DNA from: Photobacterium sp. TY1-4
GTDB taxonomy: Bacteria; Pseudomonadota; Gammaproteobacteria; Enterobacterales; Vibrionaceae
DNA length: 64,000 nucleotides
Assembly (NCBI RefSeq): GCF_025398175.1
Contig: NZ_CP099734.1
Location: 558,001 to 622,000, forward strand
Direction: 5' to 3'
Below, in pieces: positions 36,773 through 46,056 of the stretch (its first letter is position 1; each line of letters begins with the position of its first letter). A model generated the notes under the pieces. The model searched no databases and was not told the origin of the DNA. It saw nothing but the letters and a program-made list of their open reading frames with translations. The position numbers and the translations under genes were made by a program.

Positions 36773-37459
36773 ATGGCGAGAGAAAAATTCGATCAGATTT
36801 ATGCGCGTGCAGCGGCGCGTAAAGGCGGCGATGCGGTGTTGGAAAGCTTACTGGCGACACCGCTCACTGCAGACGAAATCAAAGCAATTCCGGACAGCCG
36901 CTGGCTGGCGGCTTTTTCCCAGAAAGTGTTTCAGTCCGGGATGAGCTGGAAAGTGGTGCTCAGCAAGTGGCCCAATTTCGAGGAAGTCTTCTTTGGTTTT
37001 GACATCGAGAAAATGTTGCTGATGCCGACGGAAATGTGGGAGCGCAAGGCCACTGATCCGGCAATCATCCGCCATCTGGGCAAAGTGATGACTATTCCGG
37101 CCAATGCTCAGATGATCCATGAAGCCGCGCTGAAACATGGCTCGTTTTCGGCGATGGTGGCCGACTGGCCGAGCGAGGATATCACCGGGTTGTGGCGCTA
37201 TCTGAAAAAGCACGGCCAGCGGCTGGGTGGCAATACCGGCCCGTATACGCTGCGGGTGATGGGCAAGGATACCTTCATCGTGAGCCAGGATGTTGAAGCC
37301 TATCTGCGTCATACCGGGATCATCGACGGCGGCAAGGATACCCAGCGCTCGCAACAGGCGATGCAGCAGGCGTTCAGCGCCTGGCAGCAGGAATCCGGCC
37401 GACCGCTGTGTCAGATCAGCCAGATCATTGCTTTCAGTCTGGGTGACAACCGGGTGTAA
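36773..37459 (+). CDS. DNA-3-methyladenine glycosylase I family protein
   Basis: The 228-residue protein resembles the Tag family (HhH-type DNA glycosylases that remove 3-methyladenine). Recognisable parts are FSQKVFQSGMSWKVVLSKWPNFEEVFFGFD (about 45-75, quoted as the family's QSGLSW block), DPAIIRHLGKV and a C-terminal helical segment. E. coli Tag has 187 residues, so this is a longer subfamily. Zinc-ligand Cys/His residues of Tag are not obvious. Its promoter region carries the LexA box shared with yebG, pointing to SOS control. GTG 36770 is an alternative start. Confidence 0.75.
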   Translation: MAREKFDQIYARAAARKGGDAVLESLLATPLTADEIKAIPDSRWLAAFSQKVFQSGMSWKVVLSKWPNFEEVFFGFDIEKMLLMPTEMWERKATDPAIIRHLGKVMTIPANAQMIHEAALKHGSFSAMVADWPSEDITGLWRYLKKHGQRLGGNTGPYTLRVMGKDTFIVSQDVEAYLRHTGIIDGGKDTQRSQQAMQQAFSAWQQESGRPLCQISQIIAFSLGDNRV

Positions 37460-37488
37460 AGCGCGACAGAGCGGCCGGAAGAGCCGGA

Positions 37489-38394
37489 CTAAGGCGCTGG
37501 CCGGGCGTCCGGAAATCGCCATTCCCGGCAGAACTCGATGAACAGCTTCAGCAACGGGCTCTGGTACTTTTCCCGGTGGTACAGCAACCAGTACTGGCGG
37601 TGCATATCCAGCGGCAGCTCGAGCTGTGTCAGGCGTTGATCCTTGACGGCATGGGCCACGGCAAGCCTGGACAGGCAGGTCAGCCCCAGTCCGGCGGCAG
37701 CACAGTTGATAATGGCTTCGGTGGTGTTGAGTTCAAATGCCTGCTGCCAGTGTGCTAAGCGCGGAGCGATCCGGTTAAGGAAAAACTCCCGGGTGCCGGA
37801 GCCGGCCTCGCGGAGGATCCATTGGGACTGCTCCAAATCCGATAGTTGCAGCGCCGGCAGGCGGGTCAGCGGGTGCTCCGGGTGACACACCACCACCATC
37901 TCATCATTGAGCCATGGCTCGGCCGCTAAGTCCGGAGCCTGGACTTTGCCTTCGACCAGACCGACATCGAGCTCGAACTCGTTCAGTCTGTGGCAGATTT
38001 GCGTGGTGTTGGCGATATGCAGTGACTGCTCCTCATGCTCACAGCGGGCGCGAAAATCACGCAGCAGAAATGGGGTGATCTGGTTGCCCACGGTATCGCT
38101 GGAGCCAATCTTCAGTTGGCCAGTGATGGGACCTGCGTGATCGAACAGCTGCTCAATTGCCCGGCTGCGTGCCAGCAACTCATCGGCCAGCGGTAACAAG
38201 CGTTTGCCCTGCTCGTTGATGATCAGCCGGTTGTTGTTGCGGTCAAACAGCTTGTGCCCTAACTGCTTTTCCAGCTCAGACAGCGCCATGCTGACCGCCG
38301 GTTTGGAGAGAAACAACCGCTCCGCCGCTGCGGTGATCGTGCCTTCCTGGACCACGGCGACAAAGACGTTGAGCTGCTTGAGTGCAATCGTCAT
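37489..38394 (-). CDS. LysR-type transcriptional regulator (YeiE-like)
   Basis: The 301-residue protein has an N-terminal winged helix-turn-helix (about 4-63: ALKQLNVFVAVVQEGTITAAAERLFLSKPAVS) and a periplasmic-binding-like effector domain (about 90-295). WILREAGSGTRE and GLGLTCLSRLAV resemble the YeiE/CysB-like group. Effector and target are unknown. It is convergent with the glycosylase gene (29-nt gap) and divergent from recC, neither a clear target. Confidence 0.85.
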   Translation of the reverse strand: MTIALKQLNVFVAVVQEGTITAAAERLFLSKPAVSMALSELEKQLGHKLFDRNNNRLIINEQGKRLLPLADELLARSRAIEQLFDHAGPITGQLKIGSSDTVGNQITPFLLRDFRARCEHEEQSLHIANTTQICHRLNEFELDVGLVEGKVQAPDLAAEPWLNDEMVVVCHPEHPLTRLPALQLSDLEQSQWILREAGSGTREFFLNRIAPRLAHWQQAFELNTTEAIINCAAAGLGLTCLSRLAVAHAVKDQRLTQLELPLDMHRQYWLLYHREKYQSPLLKLFIEFCREWRFPDARPAP

Positions 38395-38666
38395 TTCCTG
38401 CTCCGTTCAATAGGGTTGAGTCTGAATCATAAGGGATTCAGCGCAGCTTAACCATGCTTGCTGTTGCCCAATGTCCTGCTCGGGGGATGCAGAAGATCAG
38501 CTGCCGGACGTGGCGTGAGTGCTTTCAAATTGATGGCGTTTTGTGTACTTGGGTGGTTCGGGATGCGTTGGTTCTGAAAAGCCGACAGTGCCTCCGCCTT
38601 TCGTTTGCAGGGCGTCGAGGATTGGTAGACAATCGGGCTAATTTTCTTTGTCTGCGAGCGACCTGC

Positions 38667-41600
38667 GTGTTTACTGTTTATCACTCCAATCAACTGGAAC
38701 TGCTGAAATCCCTGCTGGTGGAGCTGATCCGGCTCGATCCGCTGGAGAACCCGTTCGAACAAGAGCAAATCCTGGTGCAAAGCCCGGGGATGTCGCAATG
38801 GCTGAAGTTGGAGCTGGCCAATTCCTTCGGGATTGCCGCCAACATTGAGTTTCCGCTGCCGGCGACCTTTATCTGGACCATGTTTACCCGGGTGCTGGCC
38901 GATGTGCCTGAGCGCAGTGCCTTCAACAAAGAAGCCATGACCTGGAAGCTGATGACGGTGTTGCCGGAACTACTCAGCCAGCCAGAGTTTGAGCCGCTGG
39001 CCCGCTATCTGCAGGAAGATGAGCAATCCGTCAAACGGTATCAGCTGGCCGGGAAAATCGCTGATATTTTTGACCAATATCTGGTGTATCGCCCGGAGTG
39101 GATCCAGGCCTGGGAAGCGGGGGAGATCGATCCGGAGCTGACGGGCGATCACCCGTGGCAGCCGCTGCTGTGGCAGGCGCTGTACGACCAGACCCTGGCG
39201 CAGGGCCAGTCGCCGTATCACCGGGCCAACCTGTACGATCATTTTATCGAAACCCTCGACAGCTATGCCCAGAGCGGTGCGCCGCTCCCGGACGGGTTGC
39301 CGAAGCGCTTGTTCGTGTTCGGGATTTCTGCCCTGCCACCGCGCTATCTCGACGCTTTGGCGGCGCTCGGCAAGCACATTGATGTTCACCTGATGTTTAC
39401 CAACCCGTGTCGTCATTACTGGGGAGAAGTGCGGGATCGCAAATACCTCGCCCGGTTGGCGGCCCGGCAGCGCCAGCAAATCCAGTGGTGCGTTGATCAC
39501 AGCGAGCGCGGTGAGCTGATCTCGCCGCTCAAAGGTGAGCTGGAAGAGAATCTGGTTGATGACACTCATGAAGGGGCGGTTGGCAATACCCTGCTGGCAT
39601 CGCTGGGCAAGCTCGGCCGGGACAACCTTTACCTGTTGTCCGAGATGGAAGCCTACGATGTCGAAGCATTTGTTGAGATTGAGCCGGACACCCTGCTGCA
39701 TGCGATCCAGGCCGATATTCTGAACCTCGATGATCGTCTCGATGACACCCTGACTGAATCCAGCCATCACAAGCTGGCGATTTCTCCGCAGGATCAATCG
39801 CTGGCTATTCACGCCTGCCACTCGCCGATGCGCGAGGTGGAAGTGTTGCACGATCGTTTGCTGGCGATGCTGGCCGCAGACCCGTCGCTGTCGCCGCGTG
39901 ACATTATCGTGATGGTCGCCGATATCAACAGCTACAGCCCGTATATTCAGGCCGTGTTCGGCAATGCCCCGGGCGATCGTTATATTCCGTTTTCGATTTC
40001 CGATCGCAGTGCCGATCAGGAAAACCCGGTGTTGCTGGCGTTCCTGCGGCTGCTGAGTCTGCCGGAAAGCCGCTGTCAGGCCTCCGAGCTGCTTGAATTG
40101 CTGGAAGTCCCGGCAGTCATGGCGAAGTTCGGTTTCGACAGTGACCGCTTTGAGCGGGTCAAAGGCTGGATTGAAGAAGTCGGGATCCGCTGGGGGCTGG
40201 ATGAAGCCACCGCCAGCGAGTTCCAGTTGCCGCGCCAGCGCCAGAACACCTGGCTGTTCGGCCTGCAACGCATGCTGCTCGGCTATGCGATGCCGCAGGA
40301 ATCCGGCTTGTATCAGGGCATTCTGGCCTATGACGAAGTGCAGGGGATGGACGCCGAGCTGGCCGGCCAGCTCGGTCTGTTTGTCGAAATGCTGATGCAC
40401 TATCGTCAGCAGCTGGCGCAGCCGCAACCGGCGCAGGCGTGGACCGGGCTGCTCAATGAGTTGCTGGATGATTTCTTCCGGGTCGATACCGACGGGGAAA
40501 TGGTGCTGCGGATGATCCGCGATAAGCTGGAGCAACTGGAGCAGCAGCTGGCCGATGCCGGATACCGGGAAGCCATCAGTCCGGCGGTGCTGCGCAGCTA
40601 TCTCAATGACAAGCTGTCCGGTGAGCGGATCAGCCAGCGCTTCCTCGCCGGTCAGGTCAACTTCTGTACCCTGATGCCGATGCGTTCGATCCCGTTCAAG
40701 GCGGTCTGCCTGCTGGGGATGAACGACGGCGTGTACCCGCGCTCGATCCCGCCGGAAGGGTTTGATCTGATGGCCGGACAGGGCCGCTACGGGGATCGTT
40801 CGCGTCGCGATGACGACCGTTACCTGTTCCTCGAAGCAATCCTCTCGGCGCAGGAAGCGCTGTATATCAGCTATGTCGGCCGTTCGATTCAGGATAACAG
40901 CGATAAAATGCCGTCGGTGCTGGTCAGCGAGCTGCTGGAGTACTGCCAGCAGGGCTACTGCCTGGAGGGGGATCAGCCGCTGAGTGCCGATGACTCGGCG
41001 GCCCGCATCGCCGAGGCGTTGCAACATCATCATCCGTTGGTGCCGTTCAGCCCGCAGGCGTTTCAGGGGCCGAATCCGAGTTTTGCCGCTGAATGGCTGC
41101 CGGTGGCCCGGCGTCATCAGGTGGTGAGCGAAGCGTTTCACAGCCAGCCGCTGGCCCGGGAGCCGGAGAGCGAGGGCACCGAGCCTGAGCTGGAGCTGGC
41201 GGAGCTGATCCGTTTCTGGCGTCTGCCGGTGCAGTATTTTTTCAACCGGCGGTTGAAAGTCTTCTTCGAGCCAGCCAAAGGGGCGATGGAAGACGATGAG
41301 CCGTTTGCCCTCGACGGGCTGGGCCGCTTCCAGCTGCGCAGTGAACTGTTGACCGCCTTTCTGGAGGCCGGCAGCCAGGGCACTCCAGCACAGAAAGACG
41401 CGCTGTTTACCCGCTTCACCCGCTATCAACAGGCCTCCGGCGCGTTGCCGCTCGGGGAGTTCGGCGCGCTGGAGCTGGCTCAGGAGCGCGGGCCGATAGA
41501 GACGCTGGCGGATACCGTGACCGGGCTGATGGCCCAGCCGCTGCCGGATGTTGAAGTGGACCTGAAGTTGGATCTCGGCGAGCGTTCACTCCGCTTGCTG

Positions 41601-42113
41601 GGCTGGCTCAGACACCACACGCAGGCAGGGCTGGTGCGCTATCGTCCGGGGTCGATCCGGGCGCAGGATATCTTGCAGGGCTGGATGGAGCACCTCTGTC
41701 TGGCCTTGGCCGGTCAGGCCAGGCCTACGCATTTGCTGGGCGTTGATGAGCACTACACGCTGGCCCCGGTCGACGCGGCAGATGCCCGGACTCACCTGAC
41801 GTCCCTGTTGCTGGCTTATGATCAGGGACTGTCCCAACCGCTGCCGTATTTCCCGCGCACGGCACTGGCAGGGTTGCAGGCATGTCAGGACAAACAGGGG
41901 AACTGGCACAGTGACGAGGACACGCAGGAGAAAGCCCGGCTCAAAATGGCTGAAGCGTTCAACGGCGGGTATCTGTTCAGTGGCGAAGGGATGAATGTGT
42001 ATATCAACCGGGTGTGGCCGGCATGGGACGATTCTGTCAGTGAATCGGCGGCGCTGGCCGCAGAAACATACCTCAAACCGGTAGTGCTGAAATTACAGAA
42101 AGTTGAGTCGTAG
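38667..42113 (+). CDS. recC: Exodeoxyribonuclease V subunit gamma (RecC)
   Basis: RecC is the RecBCD scaffold that splits the duplex and reads Chi. The 1148-residue product (E. coli 1122) begins VYHSNQLELLKSLLVE and includes IAANIEFPLPATFIW, QYLVYRPEWIQAWE, FGISALPPRYL and MPMRSIPFKAVCLLGMNDGVYPR, all strongly conserved RecC blocks. GTG at 38667 is chosen because it sits at the family's N-terminus. The open frame extends back to 38454 without homology. The ribosome-binding site is weak. recB follows after 259 nt; ptrA, found between them in E. coli, is absent. Confidence 0.95.
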   Translation: MFTVYHSNQLELLKSLLVELIRLDPLENPFEQEQILVQSPGMSQWLKLELANSFGIAANIEFPLPATFIWTMFTRVLADVPERSAFNKEAMTWKLMTVLPELLSQPEFEPLARYLQEDEQSVKRYQLAGKIADIFDQYLVYRPEWIQAWEAGEIDPELTGDHPWQPLLWQALYDQTLAQGQSPYHRANLYDHFIETLDSYAQSGAPLPDGLPKRLFVFGISALPPRYLDALAALGKHIDVHLMFTNPCRHYWGEVRDRKYLARLAARQRQQIQWCVDHSERGELISPLKGELEENLVDDTHEGAVGNTLLASLGKLGRDNLYLLSEMEAYDVEAFVEIEPDTLLHAIQADILNLDDRLDDTLTESSHHKLAISPQDQSLAIHACHSPMREVEVLHDRLLAMLAADPSLSPRDIIVMVADINSYSPYIQAVFGNAPGDRYIPFSISDRSADQENPVLLAFLRLLSLPESRCQASELLELLEVPAVMAKFGFDSDRFERVKGWIEEVGIRWGLDEATASEFQLPRQRQNTWLFGLQRMLLGYAMPQESGLYQGILAYDEVQGMDAELAGQLGLFVEMLMHYRQQLAQPQPAQAWTGLLNELLDDFFRVDTDGEMVLRMIRDKLEQLEQQLADAGYREAISPAVLRSYLNDKLSGERISQRFLAGQVNFCTLMPMRSIPFKAVCLLGMNDGVYPRSIPPEGFDLMAGQGRYGDRSRRDDDRYLFLEAILSAQEALYISYVGRSIQDNSDKMPSVLVSELLEYCQQGYCLEGDQPLSADDSAARIAEALQHHHPLVPFSPQAFQGPNPSFAAEWLPVARRHQVVSEAFHSQPLAREPESEGTEPELELAELIRFWRLPVQYFFNRRLKVFFEPAKGAMEDDEPFALDGLGRFQLRSELLTAFLEAGSQGTPAQKDALFTRFTRYQQASGALPLGEFGALELAQERGPIETLADTVTGLMAQPLPDVEVDLKLDLGERSLRLLGWLRHHTQAGLVRYRPGSIRAQDILQGWMEHLCLALAGQARPTHLLGVDEHYTLAPVDAADARTHLTSLLLAYDQGLSQPLPYFPRTALAGLQACQDKQGNWHSDEDTQEKARLKMAEAFNGGYLFSGEGMNVYINRVWPAWDDSVSESAALAAETYLKPVVLKLQKVES

Positions 42114-42372
42114 GGCTGGGAAAGCAGGAAAAAAGTAGCGTGGCCGCCAGCAAATCATTTTAGATTGTAGGGTGCTTGCTGTACGGCCACAGGTCCAGAG
42201 GTGACCAGATTTCGTGGGGCGAATCATAGCGAATGACGCCGGGGGAAAACGTGAAAGATCTCTCATATCAACAGATAGGAATGTTATTAAATTCGATATA
42301 TTCCTTTGAATTCGCCCCTGATCACAAAAAAATATTTTGGACGAACAGGGTTTCGGGCCATAACAGGAACGC

Positions 42373-45300
42373 ATGTATCCGATGAGTCAACAACATACAT
42401 CTGCAGATCATCTTCAGGACGGCTCGGCAGTCGCGAGCACCACGCCGCAGGCGCTGGAGCCGATGACGTTTCCGCTCCACGGCAACCGGCTGATTGAAGC
42501 CTCGGCCGGGACCGGGAAGACCTTTACCATCGCCAGTCTCTACCTGCGCCTGCTGCTCGGCCATGGCGATCCCGACAGCCGTTTTCCGCGCGAATTGCCG
42601 GTCGATCAGATTCTGGTGGTGACGTTTACTGAAGCCGCCACGGCCGAGCTGCGCGATCGGATCCGACGGCGGATCCACGATGCCCGCCTGGCCTTTAATC
42701 GCGGCCAGAGCACCGATCCGGTGATTGCCCCGCTGCTGGATGAGATCCCGGACCATAAGGCGGCTACGGCGATCCTGCTTCAGGCGGAGCGGCAGATGGA
42801 CGAGGCGGCGATTTTTACCATTCACGGATTTTGTCAGCGGATGCTGACCCAGAATGCCTTTGAGTCCGGCAGCCTGTTCGACAATGAATTTGTCACCGAA
42901 GAGGGCCAGTTGCGGGCGCAGGTGGTGGCCGATTACTGGCGCCGCCACTTTTATCCGCTGTCCCGCACGTTGGCTTCGGAAGTGCGTAGCATCTGGGCTT
43001 CGCCGGGCGCTTTGCTGCGGGAGATCAACCTGTTCCTCTCCGGTGCCGAGGTGGCGATCCGGGCCCCTGAACTGTCGGGCTCTCTGGAGCAGTTACATGC
43101 ACAGAACATCGCCCGCATTGAGCAGGTGAAGCAGTTGTGGCGGGCCGATGCGGCTGATTTTCAGGCCCTGATTGCCGACTCTGGGGTGAACAAGCGCAGC
43201 TATACCAAAACCAGCCTGCCGAAAGCGCTGGCGGAAGTGGGGGTCTGGGCCGAACAGGACACCACGGATTATCGTCTGCCCAAGGCGCTGGAGAAGTTCT
43301 CGCAGCAGGTGCTGGTGGAAAAAACCAGCAAAGGCAATCCGCCGCAGCATCCGGTCTTTGTCGCCATTGATGACTTGCTTGAAAACAAACCCAATGTCAG
43401 GGATCCCTTGCTGGCCCATGCCATTCGCGAGTGCCGTCAGTTGCTGGCAGAGGCCAAGCAGCGCAAGGGCTGGTTGTCGTTTGATGATCTGCTGACCCAG
43501 CTGGCCGCCGCGCTGGCCAACGACAGCGATGGCAGCCTGGCGGCGCGGATCCGCAGCCAGTTCCCGGTGGCGATGATCGATGAATTCCAGGATACCGATC
43601 CCCTACAATACAGCATTTTCAATACCGTGTACGGCGAGCAGCGCCCGCAGGCAGCCGATTTAACCGAAGTGCCGGTGGACATGGCGGTACAAGCGCCGGA
43701 CTGCGGCCTGTTTATGATCGGCGATCCCAAGCAGGCCATCTATGCCTTCCGGGGGGCGGATATCTTCACCTATATCCGTGCCCGGCGTCAGGTTAGTGCT
43801 CACTACACGCTGGGCACCAACTGGCGCTCGACCGCTGAAATGGTCACTGCGGTCAATTGCATTTTCCAGCAGCCGTCCCGGCCGTTTATCTACGATCGCG
43901 ACATCACCTTCCTGCCGGTCAACTACAGTCCGAAAGCGGCCAATCGCAGTTGGCAGCTGGCAGGCAGCAAGCAACCGGCTCTGACTTTCTGGTCGCAGGA
44001 AGCCGATGCACCGGTCAAAAAAGGCGACTATCAGCAGGCAATGGCAGCGGCGACTGCCGCTGAGATCCAACGCATCCTGACTTTGTCACAGCAGGGCGAC
44101 GCCAAACTGATGGACGGCGAGGAGAGCCAGCCGATCCGTGCCAGTGATATTTCGGTGCTGGTGCGCACCGGCAGCGAAGGGGCGATGATCCGTCAGGCAC
44201 TGGCCGCGCAGGGCATTGCCAGTGTCTACCTGTCGAACCGCGACAGCGTCTTTGCCTGCGCTGAAGCTCAGGATCTGCAACGGCTGCTGGCCGCTGTCCT
44301 GATCCCGGAAGATGAGCGGGCATTGCGGGCGGCACTCGCCTCCGGGCTGTTTGCGCTCAGTGCCCGCCAGCTCGATGAACTGAATATCAGCGAAGAGAAG
44401 TGGGAGCAGCAGGTTGCAGAGTTTCGCGAGTACCGCAAAGTATGGCAAACCCGCGGGGTGTTGCCGATGCTGCGACAGGTGCTGGCCAAGCGCCAGATCT
44501 CGGAGCGGCTGCTGGCCGAAAACGGCGGCGAGCGGCGCCTGACCGATATTCTGCATCTCGGCGAGCTGTTGCAACAGGCGAGCCAGACCCTCGACAGCGA
44601 CCATGGCCTGATCCGCTGGCTGGCCGAGCACATCGACATGCCGAACGGCGATGTTGATGAGCAGCAGCTGCGGCTGGAATCGGATCGCAATCTGGTGCAA
44701 ATCGTCACCATTCACAAATCCAAGGGGCTGGAATATGACCTCGTCTTCCTGCCGTTTGTCTGTGGTTACCGGGCAGCAGACACCGCGCTGTTTCACGACG
44801 AAGCGACCCAGCAGGCGGTGTTGGATGTCACCGGGCAGGAAGAGACCCTCGCTCTGGCGGAGCAGGAGCGGCTGGCGGAAGATTTGCGGCTGATTTATGT
44901 TGCCCTGACCCGCGCAGTCTACGGCTGTTATATCGGCATGGGGCCACTGCGCAACGGCCTGAGTCGCAAAGAGCCGACCGGGCTGCATCAGTCGGCCATC
45001 GGCTGGCTGGTTCAGGATGGTCAGGAAGGCGGGATAGCCGAGCTGGATCAGGCGTTGCTGAAGCTGACTTCGGCCTGCGCCTCGATTGCCGTGACGGTGC
45101 CGCCTGCGTTGCCGGAAACCCCGTGGACGCCGGTTGAAAGCGAGCAGCCCGAGCTGGCAGCGGCGACCTTCCAGCAGCCTATTGAGCGCAACTGGTGGAT
45201 CACCAGTTATTCTGGCCTGATCAAGCAGGGCCACCACAACCATGATGCTTCGTTCGAGATGCCGGGTTTTGATACCGACTCTTCCGGCGAGCAGCAAACC

Positions 45301-46056
45301 GAAGACGGCGAGGCGGAAGCGCAGCAGCTTTCCATTTACACCTTCCCGCGGGGGGCCCGGCCGGGGACATTCCTGCATACCCTATTTGAGGAGATTGAAT
45401 TTACCGCGCCGGTAGACAGCGAGGCGACACGGGAGAAAATTCTGGCCCTGTTGCGGCTGGAGAACTATGACGCGGTCTGGCTGCCGGTGCTGCAACAGCT
45501 GATCGCCGATGTGCTGCGCTGCCCGCTGGATGGCGAAGCCATGTGTCTGGGCACAATCCCGGCCGCGCAACGTCTGACCGAAATGGAATTCATGTTGCCG
45601 ATTAATGTCCTGTCGGCACCATTGCTCAACAAGGTGATTGCCCGCCATGATCCGCTGTCGGCCCGGGCCGGCGAGCTGGGATTCGCCACCGTCAGCGGTA
45701 TGCTCAAGGGCTTTATCGATCTGGTGTTTGAACATCAGGGGCGCTACTACGTGCTGGACTGGAAATCGAATCACCTGGGCGATGATCCCGAGGTTTATCG
45801 CGGCGAGAAGCTCAATGAGGCGATGCGGGATCACCGCTACGACCTGCAATACCAGCTCTACGCCCTAGCGCTGCATCGTTTCCTCAAAAGCCGCAAGGCG
45901 GATTATGACTATGACCGCCATTTTGGCGGCGTGTATTACTTGTTCCTGCGCGGGATGCAGGCCGATGGCACCAGCGGGATTTTCAATGCCCGCCCGAGTC
46001 TGGCGCTGCTCGAAGAACTGGAAACCCTGATTGACGGAGAACCGCTTGATGCTTAA
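42373..46056 (+). CDS. recB: Exodeoxyribonuclease V subunit beta (RecB)
   Basis: RecB is the 3'-5' helicase and the nuclease of RecBCD, and loads RecA after Chi. The 1227-residue protein has Walker A ASAGTGKT (43-50), the UvrD-type Walker B MIDEFQDTDPLQ, motif GLEYDLVFLPF and, at the C-terminus, the PD-(D/E)xK nuclease site with Asp1116, Asp1129 and Lys1131 (VLDWKS). An ATG at 42382 is an alternative start. Its last codons overlap recD by 8 nt, so RecB and RecD are translationally coupled. Confidence 0.97.
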   Translation: MYPMSQQHTSADHLQDGSAVASTTPQALEPMTFPLHGNRLIEASAGTGKTFTIASLYLRLLLGHGDPDSRFPRELPVDQILVVTFTEAATAELRDRIRRRIHDARLAFNRGQSTDPVIAPLLDEIPDHKAATAILLQAERQMDEAAIFTIHGFCQRMLTQNAFESGSLFDNEFVTEEGQLRAQVVADYWRRHFYPLSRTLASEVRSIWASPGALLREINLFLSGAEVAIRAPELSGSLEQLHAQNIARIEQVKQLWRADAADFQALIADSGVNKRSYTKTSLPKALAEVGVWAEQDTTDYRLPKALEKFSQQVLVEKTSKGNPPQHPVFVAIDDLLENKPNVRDPLLAHAIRECRQLLAEAKQRKGWLSFDDLLTQLAAALANDSDGSLAARIRSQFPVAMIDEFQDTDPLQYSIFNTVYGEQRPQAADLTEVPVDMAVQAPDCGLFMIGDPKQAIYAFRGADIFTYIRARRQVSAHYTLGTNWRSTAEMVTAVNCIFQQPSRPFIYDRDITFLPVNYSPKAANRSWQLAGSKQPALTFWSQEADAPVKKGDYQQAMAAATAAEIQRILTLSQQGDAKLMDGEESQPIRASDISVLVRTGSEGAMIRQALAAQGIASVYLSNRDSVFACAEAQDLQRLLAAVLIPEDERALRAALASGLFALSARQLDELNISEEKWEQQVAEFREYRKVWQTRGVLPMLRQVLAKRQISERLLAENGGERRLTDILHLGELLQQASQTLDSDHGLIRWLAEHIDMPNGDVDEQQLRLESDRNLVQIVTIHKSKGLEYDLVFLPFVCGYRAADTALFHDEATQQAVLDVTGQEETLALAEQERLAEDLRLIYVALTRAVYGCYIGMGPLRNGLSRKEPTGLHQSAIGWLVQDGQEGGIAELDQALLKLTSACASIAVTVPPALPETPWTPVESEQPELAAATFQQPIERNWWITSYSGLIKQGHHNHDASFEMPGFDTDSSGEQQTEDGEAEAQQLSIYTFPRGARPGTFLHTLFEEIEFTAPVDSEATREKILALLRLENYDAVWLPVLQQLIADVLRCPLDGEAMCLGTIPAAQRLTEMEFMLPINVLSAPLLNKVIARHDPLSARAGELGFATVSGMLKGFIDLVFEHQGRYYVLDWKSNHLGDDPEVYRGEKLNEAMRDHRYDLQYQLYALALHRFLKSRKADYDYDRHFGGVYYLFLRGMQADGTSGIFNARPSLALLEELETLIDGEPLDA

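Noticed and set aside
38454..38666. Upstream extension of the recC frame
   Set aside because: The 71 extra residues are Arg/Cys-rich and unlike RecC; homology begins at the GTG at 38667.
38970..41429. Very long minus-strand open frame (819 codons)
   Set aside because: It lies wholly within recC on the opposite strand. Long antisense frames arise easily in GC-rich genes, and the product (rich in Gln, Arg, His) shows no family motif.
44086..45378. Minus-strand frame of 430 codons
   Set aside because: Antisense shadow of recB with the same Gln/Arg-rich composition.
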